A stretch of 64,000 bases of DNA from Melampsora larici-populina 98AG31 (lineage: Eukaryota > Basidiomycota > Pucciniomycetes > Pucciniales > Melampsoraceae). The stretch covers positions 588,613-652,612 of the forward strand of contig NW_006768809.1 of assembly GCF_000204055.1 (NCBI RefSeq), in the 5' to 3' direction. Each line of letters starts with the position of its first letter. The stretch's first letter is position 1. Both the position numbers and the translations under genes were made by a program. Shown piece by piece: positions 1 to 10,926 of the stretch. The notes beneath the pieces were generated by a model. That model was not told the origin of the DNA and made no database searches. It was given only the letters and a program-made list of their open reading frames with translations.

Positions 1-1095
1 CAATGACCCGCTACAAATGACCAACAGGTGTTTTGGCTGTGATAATACCACCAGGGATTACACAAACACTTCAAGATATATATTACACCACATACACCAC
101 GGGGCGGCTGGCATGTGAAGATCAGGTGAAATTGGCCTCTGCCAATAAATCCTAGGCTCTTCACACTATGCCACATCTACCAGCACCACATGAAAGCCAG
201 TGTGACTATCACCCAACATGGCCATGTGACCACAAGGTGATGGCTCACCTGTTCATTACATCAGGCTTCTGCCCGATGAACAGGTGAGAAGACTCACATT
301 ATGAGCAGGTGAGCCATCTCACCTTGCTATGATGTGAGTCATCTCATCAACATGTTGTGACATAATTAAAGATTTAGCTCAGCCAATGCTCACACTGTCA
401 CTCATCCAGCCCGATTGATTGTTTGGCCCACTCAAATTGGCATTGCTTTTTTATTGTTGCCCGCAAATTTCAATCTACCCTTTAAATTGATAAAACTACA
501 TACCGTACATAAGGAAAACAAGATTTTAAAAGAGTATAACCAGTGAAAACAAAATCAAAAAAGAAAGAACAGTTTTATGGAAAACAAATAGGATGTGGGA
601 GAGCTTTGGATCAAAAAATACAAGCAATAAAGTCGGTGAATATGAGTTGAAGAGACATGTAGTCATAAAAGGTACTACATACTTAAGTACTAGATCTGGA
701 CCCAGTGATTGAGCAAGGGAGAGATGATTTGCAGCCCAAGGAAAGTCAGATCAAAATCAAAAATAGAGTCGATCATAGTTTGGCTAATGCAAACAGAATC
801 AATGATCAGAAAAAAATGAACTTGAAAATGATTATACAAATGAGATATAGACAAAAAAGTTGAGACATACCAATGAAATAATTAATCCAAGGAATTTGAG
901 ATGAATGATGTGAAGAGAACAAAAAATTAAAATGTGAATGAGTTGGAAAAGAAAAAAAAGCAAACACTCACCAATAAAAGCATGAACGATGGTGACTTAT
1001 ATCATGCTGCTAGGAAAAAAGTAGTAAATGTGAGGTAAAGAATTCAAGAAAAGATGTATGAAAAAAATCTCAATCAATTTCTTTAAAAACTAAGA
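1..1095. other. AT-rich gene-free stretch
   Basis: No gene is supported here. Bases 230-350 hold several copies of a CAGGTGAG/CTCACCTG word in both orientations, suggesting degenerate repeat DNA. From about 520 onward the plus strand is strongly purine-rich (A and G), a strand asymmetry that continues to about 1,480. Confidence 0.5.
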
Positions 1096-1400
1096 TTTGA
1101 TTCGATGTTTGATATCTAAAGTTTTGGAACAAGAATCAAAAGATAAATTTAATCGATTCAAATCAGGTTTATGAAGAGAAGCTGATAAGAACTCATCATC
1201 ATCAAATGTAACTCTTCTTCTGTTGTTTTGTTGTTGTTGATGATGATTATTTAAATCTGAAGTTGAATTAGATCCTTGTTAGTCAACAAAACGATTGATT
1301 AAAGTACCATCAGCAAAAAAAACAAAAAGACTTACAGCAATTGATCCGAGTAAGATTGAACCAATATGAGAAGTGCGAAAGCACACAGTCAGTGGATTTA
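1096..1400 (-). pseudogene. Decayed coding-like segment with hydrophobic stretch
   Basis: Read on the minus strand, one frame stays coding-like from about 1,395 to a stop near 1,098, except for a single in-frame stop (GTTGACTAA) near 1,280. It reads through a hydrophobic, membrane-like stretch (SHIGSILLGSIAVSLFVFFA), then a Gln/Asn-rich run, then an acidic segment (RRRVTFDDDEFLSAS). There is no start codon, and the upstream minus-strand sequence shows no clear partner exon. It could be the last exons of a damaged membrane protein. I do not recognise the family with certainty; the hydrophobic segment is only faintly like CTL/PNS1-type transporters. Confidence 0.35.
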
Positions 1401-1705
1401 GGCTGATGAGTGACGATAACAAAAAGAGAACAAGGAGAAAGCAGACTTAAGAAAAGATGTGAATCGACAAAATTGGAAAGAAGGATCCCTTCTGATCAAT
1501 GAGATTGAGACCTGTGACATGTACCCTCATGTACCTGTGACGTCACCCTTATTGCAGGAGCTCACTCCGGCAAAGACCTTACCCACTTTTGAAACCCAGC
1601 TGTGACATTGCAGACCCTTCTCTCGATCGGGCCCATTAAAACTACTTCAGCACTGAAGATATCGTCACCATCATCAACTTCACCATACTAACAACAACAA
1701 AAACA

Positions 1706-2120
1706 ATGAAACCCATTCAATCACACCATCTCAACCCATTCAATCAAATCCAAACTTCTTAACACCTCCTTCACCAACTACATCAACAAGTAACTCGGTC
1801 AACAAACACAAAAACCTTGTAATCAAACAATATCTTTAGCCACTTCATCTAGATCAAAATCATTTTCATCTTCATCTCATCCAATCAGTCCATTTCTATC
1901 TAATCATCATGCTTTAAACAATAAATCAAATTTATCATCAAATCCAATAATCTTACAAGACAAATCAAAATTAATATCACAAATTAAATATCATACAATA
2001 GAACCTATTTGCTATTAATCTGATTTATCTATTGATTTTGGTTCTGATATTTTAGAATTTTAACTGCTTTAGTTTCAGGCTAAATAGAAAATGAAAGCCA
2101 TGGACAAGATAAACAACAAA
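1706..2120 (+). pseudogene. Decayed Ser/Asn-rich coding-like segment
   Basis: On the plus strand an ATG at 1,706 opens a broken, low-complexity reading frame. After one apparent frameshift near 1,825 the frame reads SLATSSRSKSFSSSSHPISP and continues Ser/Asn/Lys-rich to a stop near 2,017. It then resumes as SDLSIDFGSDILEF before another stop. The composition resembles disordered N-terminal regions of fungal proteins. No domain is visible and no intact gene can be modelled. It may be a relic, or an artefact of AT-rich low-complexity DNA. Confidence 0.3.
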
Positions 2121-2689
2121 AAGTAAGTTGAATCCTGAACTCAAATCAAAAATCGAGGCCGATTCTATCCAAGAAAATCTGACGTAAATCAACCGAACCA
2201 ACTATAGTCTTTAGGGTTGATATAGAATTTTACAACATATTTTTTACACTCTCAACGTGATTAGCATGTATTGTGTTTTAAATAGAGATAAAAAATCCAT
2301 AATTGTTCGAAGTATGAACTATTCTTCGGAGCTGGAGAGACAACAAAAGACGTGGTCTTGTAACATGAGATGCAGCACAAAGATACATGATGAGTTGAGC
2401 CACTTGTTTTGAATATGGCTCGGCCAATTCTCTTCTTATTCTGGTGAGAATCTGTTTTTATTCACTTTGCTTTATGAGTCAGGATTGCCACATTCTCAGC
2501 ACCCAATGTGAGCTTGGATGCAGGTCATCCAAGCTGGTTTGGATGCTGAGCACCTGGATTTCAGGTTGTCCTCAGACAGATTGACTCACCTGTTGATCAA
2601 CTAGTAAGCCACGTCGGCACAATGTGTATTTTGCTGGATACGTGAAGGCCAGGTGACGGCCTGGGTGAGAACCACGTGGCCTCCCTCAC

Positions 2690-4920
2690 GTGCCTGTCAC
2701 GTAAAAACATCTGATAATTTCATAGCCCCACCACACGATGCCACTATGCCTCGTTTCAGGTGGGGCCAGTTCAAAGTCACCCTGTGGTGTACCAAGAGCT
2801 CCCAAGCCTGGAAAAGTTGAGCAACTGATGACACAGAGCAGTAGAATTGGTCTTTTTTCTAACATTGCCTTGCAAGTGATTGATGTCATAAGTGTTCCAA
2901 AGAGGTTGTGGGTATTGTATCTTTACAGGGGAAAAAGTTACAAAACCTTTATGAAAGAGATGTGTGGAGTTGTGTGAGTTTTTCCAGATAATCCAACAGG
3001 CCATCAAGGTGTACCATATTAGTACACACTGTATGGTTGTTGAGCTGGCCTGCAGTATTATGAATACAATAATCCCACTCATCCACACTGTGATTCTCAG
3101 GCTGAAGTTTCTCTCTTCAAAGGGCATGTGGGCAAACCTGTTTTGGATACTGTGCAAAAGTTTGCAACTGGTAAAGCAGGCTTGTTCACTGAAAAATGAC
3201 AAATTTTCACTATATCAAGTTGGAGAGCTACTAATCTCAATTGGAAATTGATCAAGGTGAGGTGCTAATAACTTACTGTCAAGCAAGATACCATCAATAT
3301 CAATCCCATGTTCTAGATCAAAGAATCTTTGGAACTCTCCCAACCAATATGACTGTATTCATGTCTGAAACCCATATGGGCATACACTCACACCTACAAT
3401 TTGTCCTCTTTTCAAAACATGTATGTATTTCAAAAGAAAACAATGCAAGCCTGTCATCTCACCTGCCCAAAGCATTTCTTCATAATAGGTCCCATTGGCT
3501 TCCTTGAGAAAACATCTGATTTTGTCCTTGTCTCCTGGCTGATAGGCAACAGCTGGGTCTATGACCATGACTATTGGAAATACATTCATATCAGTGATCT
3601 GTGAAAAAAGTGGATAGGGTATCAGCACACATACCATTGCGCTGATTATGCACATGAAGCTGGTTAAAAATCTCCCTCATCCATTGGATAGGGAAATTTT
3701 CTGGGCCAAGTGTGAAGCCCTGCCGTGAATCATGCAGTCAATATCTGTTCACCTGAAAAAAGGATCTCCAAATATCAACATCAAAATCCTGTGAATAGTT
3801 ATAAATTTCACGCACATTGTTTCTAGCAGAATTGAAGCCTTACATTAATCTTCAATCACCTCTGCTACTTTGAGATAGAGTAAAGCAAACAAAGAGAGGA
3901 CTCTATCAGCTTTCTACAGTATATTGAACATAAGCAAAGTTTTATATATGAGAAACCTCTTGTAGCCAAATCAGCACTGCTGAAACTCAAGTGACCAGTA
4001 CAGAACCATGGCTGGTCTGCCAATGATCTGTGAATACTGCTGTGCAACCTCTATTGGGGGGCAGACAAGAAGTAAAAATCCAGAACACCTCCTGAAATCA
4101 GAGATATCTAAATTCAAAGTCAGGTAGCTATCGGGTTTTAATCATGCTCCATGTCAGCATTTCTATGATGTGTGTGTCAAAGATTACAAACCAATGATGT
4201 CATATTGAAGGGAGTCTTATTCTAGTACTGATACATCCATTCTGTTTGAGTTCAAAATAAAGGCACCATGTGGTCCTGAGGAACAATGATCAAAGTATAC
4301 TAGAAGAGAGCCATACATGTTGGTGTGCTCCTCTTTACCATATACATCACAAACCCATAGGGTACACAAATCTCCTGAAGCAATTCAAAATGGATCTGTG
4401 CCTTCTCATAAGCCAAAAATGGCAGCTATGAGCGGAAGAATAGTTTGCAAGCCGATGTGGTGGTCTTGATACATGAGGGATGGACCACTTGATGTCAAAC
4501 ACAGTGTCTCATTATTGGCCCAGCAAGTGACAGTGAGAACACAAAGAGGCCTTGTAACAGAGTGCTAAGGTGGCCTGGGTAGGCTCAACAAATGTGGAAG
4601 ATGGGTGGGGCACAAACTGTTCTGGAACCTTGTATCTACGTGATGAGGCATCTAAGATTCTCATGTGAAGTCAAGTAGCTATCAAAGAAGTGGTGAGCTG
4701 CTACACAAGTATTCAAAGTTGATATTGTGTGTGTGTGGTAAAGGTATGGGCAGCCATACCCTGTCTGAATTTTGACTTGACTTTCTTCATGAGTAACAAT
4801 CAAGTTCAGTGAGGTGACATCTCTTGGACTGCATGCTGGGCCATCTAAGCTATGTGTGGCATGTAGATGGTTATTTGCTGATGTTACGTTTGTGGCTCAA
4901 TAAGTTGGCCAGCAAGCCAA
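2690..4920 (-). pseudogene. Broken GH31 alpha-glucosidase gene
   Basis: Intact relatives are secreted GH31 enzymes that cleave terminal alpha-glucosyl residues from maltose or starch fragments. Reading the minus strand from 4,920 down, GH31 landmarks appear in the right order: HSLDGPAC (about 4,840), SSRRYKVPEQFVP (4,640), YQDHHIGLQT with EGTD (4,400-4,470), NMYGSLLVYFDH and ILNSNRMDV (4,230-4,330), GGVLDFYFLS and IIGRPAM (3,990-4,090), FTLGPENFPIQWMREIFNQL (3,660-3,740), VMVIDPAVAYQ (3,540), EANGTYYEEMLWAG (3,470-3,510), FFDLEHGIDIDG (3,290), DMNKPA across an intron at 3,189-3,276, NTAGQLNNHT (3,040) and EKRPILLLCVIS (2,840). The gene is disabled by in-frame stops (for example in the QC-stop-FGYK motif near 3,965), frameshifts, and Glu to Lys next to the catalytic Asp (DMNK for DMNE). 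The C-terminal third, with the acid/base region, is not detectable. Confidence 0.85.
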
Positions 4921-6078
4921 AGCTAGAAATGAAAAACTGACAAAAAAGACCAGAAGGAGAAGTGAGTGCTTAAAAGTCATCACTATGAACCTGACTCAAG
5001 GCAGAAGAAAGACTGATTAGGGAAAATCATGAGATATCTGAGACAAAGTTGGTGATAAGTCTCTTCATAACTTATACAATGTTTCCAGCCATTCTATTGT
5101 TTCCTTCCCTCACCTGACTCTGGAAATCCACACACACAAACCAGAGTATTCCATCCCGCCCCCTCCTGCATTTAGGTGAGAGACTCTTTGGATTGACTAA
5201 TGTTTATTCAGACTTATTCCAAGACCCCCTGCATCATGTCTGATTGTGCTATGCTTACCCTTCAGGAAGTGTTCAAACTCAAATGCAAATCACTTCAAAG
5301 GACTGAGTGCACCCAGCACCTCAGTGTCTTTGCCAGCAATCTTTTGGTTGTCCACTTTGCCGCGGACATGATGCCAGAAGAAGGTGGTAGGACTCATCTT
5401 GCTTGTGTGACACCTGGTCAAGATGAAATTGAAGTCACCAATGTGCGCATCATTTGAACCTAGTATGAACTGGCTTCATTGAGATGCGGGTTTTGTACGA
5501 GGTCATCAGAATGCTTTTGTCTGGTAGGAACAATCACGGCCATCACAGAGCCGAAAGAGCAACCTCCTGCGTCCTTGCCCGCCGTAGTTGCTCGAGATAC
5601 AAAACCTTGATGGACCTGTCTATGCTGCTTCGAGTGGCTGGCAGTAAACCTCCAAAAGTGATCCGTCGCGCCAAGCACATGTGTCGCCCCTGGATCAAAA
5701 AGGATTCATGAGGACAAAAGTGCGTGAACAAGTGGGGCAGACTTGATCAGCACACGCTTTGCATCGCGGTGAGTTTAATCTCCTTCAGTCGACATTGCAA
5801 TCTGACCGTCGTGATGGGAAATTAGACAAACGAGCAGGATATCGCTGAGACAAGTGTACAATCTCGATTCTCGATCGGATGCACGTTTTTTAAATGCACA
5901 TCCATTGCCGTGGTGGTGGCACCCCGTCTGCCAGTCGGGTATTTACACGGTCCGGGTATGTATACGGCATTTTGGTCAGAGCCGAGTTTGTTGTAAATAT
6001 CATTTGTTCGTTTCTCTCAACTCAGTTTTATTGTCGGTGTCATCGTTCAAGCTCTGTGGTCAAGACATCAAGACTCTA
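4921..6078. other. Intergenic region upstream of RIB3
   Basis: No gene is supported. An open plus-strand frame at 5,200-5,457 and overlapping short frames at 5,460-5,731 match nothing recognised. The last 250 bases before the RIB3 start are presumably its promoter and 5' leader. The open frame there extends upstream of the proposed Met, but that extension does not resemble the family. Confidence 0.4.
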
Positions 6079-7124
6079 ATGATCGACAATCCGAGGACAG
6101 TAGTGCCATGTGTTGTTCCGCAAGAACAAGACGGCGATGCGTCCAATCAGGATGGTCCGATCAGCTTAAATACGGTTGATGAAGCTTTAGACGCTTTCCG
6201 CAACGGTGAATGTTTAATCGTGTTAGATGACATGGATAGAGAAAACGAAGGCGACCTGATTGTTTCTGCTGCTAAGATCAGCACCGAGATGATGGCTTGG
6301 ATCATAAGACATAGCAGGTAAGTGTACTTCGGTCTCAACTTCCCTCAAACTCTAGCCTCTTGAGATCTCTTCTGACAGACTTTGTCCGCTGCATCCTCAA
6401 CAGTGGCTACGTTTGCATAGCTCTCACCGCAGACATCTTGGAGAACTTCAATATTCCAATGATGGTTGAGAATAATACCGACCCCCACAAGACCGCTTAC
6501 ACACATACAGTCGATTACAAGCATGGTGTGTCCACTTTTCACAAATCCAGCATCCAAAGAGTAGGACACGAGATGATCGACATGTGGTAACCCAGCCATC
6601 GCCATCTGCTTGATATGGCTCAAAAAGGCACCACCACCGGCATTTCAGCACATGATAGAGCTCTCACAGCACTCAAGCTAAGCGATAAGACCAACAAACC
6701 TGAAGATTTTAGCCGACCAGGTCATATGGTACCTTTGCGAGCAAATCAAGGTGGTGTATTGTCCCGAAGAGGTCACACAGAAGCGGCAGTTGGTTAGTAT
6801 TGCTGCGACTATCATCTTGTCCCTCCGCGCAAGGAGGTCCGATATCAAGAATAACCTTGATAGAATGCTGATTGCATGGCCAATTCTCCGTGTTCAGATC
6901 TATGCAAGCTTTCTGGTTTACCGCCTGCAGGTATCATATGCGAGCTGGTCAAACCTGACTGCCCACAGGGCTCCATGGCACGTAGAGATGATTGTGCTGT
7001 GTTCGCTCGACAATGGGGTCTGAAGATGATCACAATTGAGGACCTTTATCACTACCGTCTCAAGAAAGAACGTCAACCTATGTCGACAAGTCAGTCCTCA
7101 AGGCCTCATCAAGACTCGACTTGA
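6079..7124 (+). CDS. RIB3: 3,4-dihydroxy-2-butanone 4-phosphate synthase
   Basis: This cytosolic enzyme converts ribulose 5-phosphate to 3,4-dihydroxy-2-butanone 4-phosphate plus formate, supplying the four-carbon unit of riboflavin. The model has four exons: 6079-6317, 6404-6525, 6628-6792 and 6898-7124, giving 250 residues, in frame at each GT-AG junction. Family landmarks are intact: [13 protein letters not shown] (metal and substrate loop), [68 protein letters not shown] and GIICELV. There is no fused GTP cyclohydrolase II domain, as expected in fungi. I chose the ATG at 6079 because the upstream extension does not look like this family. The C-terminus after about residue 235 is Ser/Gln-rich and could differ if another intron exists. 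Confidence 0.93.
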
Positions 7125-8294
7125 CCACATGATTTCGAGTTACAGTTGTGATACCCTTTTCAAATCGTTGTTTTCCGTGTTCCAATTCACTTGATCGTCT
7201 TCACCAAATACCAATCATTGCGAGTCTGTATCATTTTGAAGATTGGAGTGTCAATCAATTATTCGCTCTATCCTAGAGAAGCTTCCGCTTCCGGCTTTCA
7301 AATAGGAACTTCTGCGCTACGGTGATCAGTGTCTTCTCATTGATAAGACTGTACCAGAGAAAAACATCGTAGTGTCTGCTAGCAAGCACATTTGTACATA
7401 CGCGTAATTGCTCTTCTGAATTTAGTCACGTAGCAAGCTACTCTTTTAACCAAAAGGTCTGCACCTTAGCCTGTCGTTGAGGGACTGCATCTTCTCAGGT
7501 GAACTCTAAATCATACAAGGCTGACAAGGGCTGGCGTTGACTGTGGTTTCTGGTTGGACATGGTATCGGCGAACACTGAAGAGCTCAATTCGAAGGGGTA
7601 TCTCGTGGACGAAGGGGCTCGCGATCTGGCGCGATCCAAATCCTCATGATACATAGTCTCATATGTAAGCTCGCCTTTAGTCTTTTGGGGTTGTCCAAGC
7701 TTGAAACTTCGGGCCAATGCACCTTGTCCCATCAATTGGTTTGGACTCGGCGCCAACTGGCTGTATCGTGCTCAAAATATCGAATGAGGTGGGTTCGCGC
7801 GCAACACTTATTTGGCTCATGGACGGTCGTCCAAATATGATGCTGCGAACCACTGGACCTTGTCAGTCAGGATGGCGCCATGTGTGACTCGAATGAGTAT
7901 ACTGCGTACATTCCAAGCTCTCTCCTCCATATACCGTCAGATGAACCTTGAGGGCAGCGCATTATGTGTTCTTTCTGCAATCTCGGCTTGTGAGGGGCGT
8001 GTCCATCAGACGGGCCGATCGTCTCTCATATTTATCCTCGTTACACAATTCTAACATCTATAGTCACTAATTTTTTGACTGCTCGCATGATCAACTAGAC
8101 GGGTTTACACGTACTCGCAGCATGTGGGCCATAGTCACAGAGTGTTGGAACCTTAGAGGCAAGATTGAGGCTGATTGAGGTGACTACTCATCAGAAAACA
8201 CTTTGTCTCTTTCCAAAACAATTCTTTTCCACTCGAAACTCAAGCATACTCACGCCACTTTGGTCCTGGATTGAGCCTGTTGACAAAGTTTCAG
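7125..8294. other. Intergenic region, possible small unrecognised gene
   Basis: No gene is firmly supported between RIB3 and the glycosyltransferase. On the minus strand an 81-codon frame (7,511-7,756) has ordinary protein composition (KLGQPQKTKGELTYETMYHE) and could be the last exon of a small gene whose earlier exons lie towards 8,060. No start, domain or family is evident, so I leave it unannotated. Confidence 0.3.
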
Positions 8295-10320
8295 ATGGGT
8301 CGAGCTTCTAGACGACAGAACACGTTCCTCTTCTTTACCGGCTTCGTATGGGCTGTCAGAGTATATATGTTTTTAACATTCACGGAAACAAGTAATGAGA
8401 TATTGTATGACCCACTTGGTAAGTCAACAAAGCGCCCTTGTCGTGTTCGTCTCGTACACTGATCCGGATTGAACCTTTGTCGCAGCAGAAGCTACGTATG
8501 ATGACCTCGGCGAAGCTTCCTCTGCTGGTAAAGCGAATTATTTGTTCCCGATTAGAGCTCAGATAGAGAATGCACCGTTTTCGAAATTCTCTCCGTCTCT
8601 CCCTATCAAAAATCTTTCTCTGTGTTCAAACCTACAATTCTCATGCCTTCAGCACAGGACTTCTGTCCCAAAGACTATCGCGGCGTAGCATCCACTATCG
8701 TCCTTCGTCCGACTGCCGTTCTTTTGGATTCCGAAATGCGCACAATCCAGATGCCTTTCAGACAAGCCGAAAATTTTCTTCCTTTCGCCAACAAATCATC
8801 GGCTCAAATTCCAGTCGGAGCATTTCCACGCTTACTCAATGTAATCCTGTCGCGTGAAAGTTCTCCAAAGTGTTCGGTGTATGATATAGACACTGCCTCA
8901 TTTCCGGAAGACCTTGGACTGGATCCGTTTCATGGAACCCCTACAACATTCAGACCTCCAGTACTGATGTGGGGCCTAGCCACCTCAGCGGCTGGCATTG
9001 ACGAGGCACTTCCACTATGGAAAGATTGGATGAAGGAAGACGATCACATCAAGAAGCGAAGAAAGGGATCTTCAGCATTGCTTCTCTTATCGGCAGAAGA
9101 TGCACCGGAGACACAGGAACAATCACGTTCACAAATTTCGCAATCTGGATTGAACATCGAAATGGAAGTAGTTCACGCTTCTCATCAGGCACGGCGTTAC
9201 TTTGCTCTTATCCGCTGGTTATGGTACACGACCAAAGATCGTACGGGTACCGAGGAGATAGATTGGTATGTGTTGTGTGATGACGACACTTACTTCCTGG
9301 ACACCAAATCGACTCGACATGGCATTTCTTTTATCTTGGCACGTTTTCAAGATCCCAAGAGTTTCCCTTATCTTATCAGCTCTATGAACAAGACGTTGAG
9401 CCATACCCAACCAGAAGAGAATGGAGTATCTAGCGGTTCTGGTATATTTATCTCACGTGAATTGATGCGCATGATGAACTTGCCTGGACAATGGGAAGCA
9501 TGTGACGAAGAGTTTTCTGAGTTCTCAGGAGGTATATCTTCTTTCTCCTATCTCTTTTCCATGTCAAACTTGTGCTCACATAGATAAATTGGCTTGTTCT
9601 GGTACAAACCAATTCATATCAGGTCCCACTATCATATCTTGGTGTGCAGCACGTGCACTGAAAGCTAACTCTTTGAAGGACTTCATCTCTGTGATGCCCA
9701 ACTTACACACATTGGAAGTGAAGGGCGATGCACATGGTATATTTCAAGCTGGATGGGAATTTCTAAGCCTTTATAATTTCCGCACTTCATTTCAGTTCTT
9801 CCCAAAATCTCATCATCATGTTCTGAACGACGAAGTTGAAACTGTTAAGTTGATTGGCCTCATCTCTCGGGCAATCGGCTCGGCAAACTGGGGTCGTAGA
9901 TTCGTCTGGGGCGTTGACAGTGACGAGAACCCAACTGGAGAATCACTTGTGATCTGTCTTGGCTTCAGCATCACCAAATATGCCGCGGGGGTGATGGATA
10001 CGAATATGTTGAGATCGGTGGTGAGTCTCAGTGGCCTATGTAACATTGGAAGATACCAAGTTTCTCATGCATCACTTTCAATCTTTGACTAGGAGGAAAC
10101 ATTTGATTCAGCAAACTTGACTTCGCCAATTCGTCCCAAACTCGTTGAAGGACTTCAGAAGAATACATACTTCATCGCGGATGCTCAATTTCTCCCTGCT
10201 TATAGTCCTAGCAAGAGGTTCACTCAGAAGCCGGTTCCGGAAGTACTGATGATGCGTTATATGAATTCCGACCGAGAGACCCTTGACATTATCTGGGATC
10301 CACGCAAACATAGAAATTGA
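8295..10320 (+). CDS. GT31-type Golgi glycosyltransferase
   Basis: This is probably a type II Golgi membrane protein that transfers a sugar from a nucleotide sugar, in the family that includes core-1 beta-1,3-galactosyltransferases and Fringe. Five exons, 8295-8418, 8486-8527, 8563-9531, 9584-10020 and 10093-10320, give 599 residues in frame. A membrane anchor lies near residues 9-30 (LFFTGFVWAVRVYMFLTF). The nucleotide/metal-binding region is WYVLCDDDTYFLD, with the DDD at residues 295-297. It is followed by GSGIFISRELM and by KGDAHGIFQAGWEFLSLYNF, which matches the family's GDASGFFESG-LLSLHHW motif. Donor, acceptor and linkage cannot be read from sequence. Intron 1 ends in CAGCAG, so a three-base acceptor alternative (8489) is possible. 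Confidence 0.82.
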
Positions 10321-10926
10321 TCATAAACATATGGAAGATAGAAAGGGACATCAATACCTCATTAAATTTCTCTATTAATGTATATATTTCAGAGAAAAGC
10401 TTTCTGACTGCATTTGTCTGATTCCATTGTAAATCTATCCTTTATTCCCTTCCTCGTTATCTTGAGGATTTATGTCATAGAGAATTCCAATGTAGAATTA
10501 ATGAGAACCAACAAAAGTGCGCAAAAAATCCAGTTGATGATAGCACAGAGGCATTATCTTCAAAAGTGGACAAAAAGGATGAATAACCTTCACGGTAGCT
10601 CATTCAAGCTTTGCACAACTCTGGGGACAAATTCAAATGGTTCCCAGAAAAGCAGAAACACATCCATCGCACAATTTTTTACTCCCTAGCCGTGTGAATT
10701 TTCTTAGGGGCGTATAGCTCGCTCTTTGATATCATTGCCTCTTTCTTGCTGATCCAAGAGATCTTGTCCACAGTCCACATAATCTTATACATAACAGTTA
10801 CACATAACGATGATACATATGTATCGATCTGCGTATGGGTATGGCTTTGTATAGGTCTACATCTTGGGTCGGCTTGTGAAAACAATTTTGGATTTTAGAA
10901 TGTTTCTTCGGTGAATCTTTTTCTAT
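10321..10926. other. Intergenic region
   Basis: AT-rich DNA between the GT31 gene's stop codon and the SRR1-domain gene's start. I see no coding frame, RNA gene or repeat in it. Confidence 0.4.

Noticed and set aside
2686..3655. Overlapping open frames on both strands as separate genes
   Set aside because: The minus-strand ones are fragments of the broken GH31 gene in shifting frames, and the plus-strand ones are their shadows.
5200..5731. Short open frames upstream of RIB3
   Set aside because: Protein-like in places, but no start, domain or partner exons. They overlap one another on both strands.
7511..8054. Minus-strand small gene between RIB3 and the glycosyltransferase
   Set aside because: The last-exon-like frame is plausible, but no start codon or upstream exon could be supported and no family was recognised.
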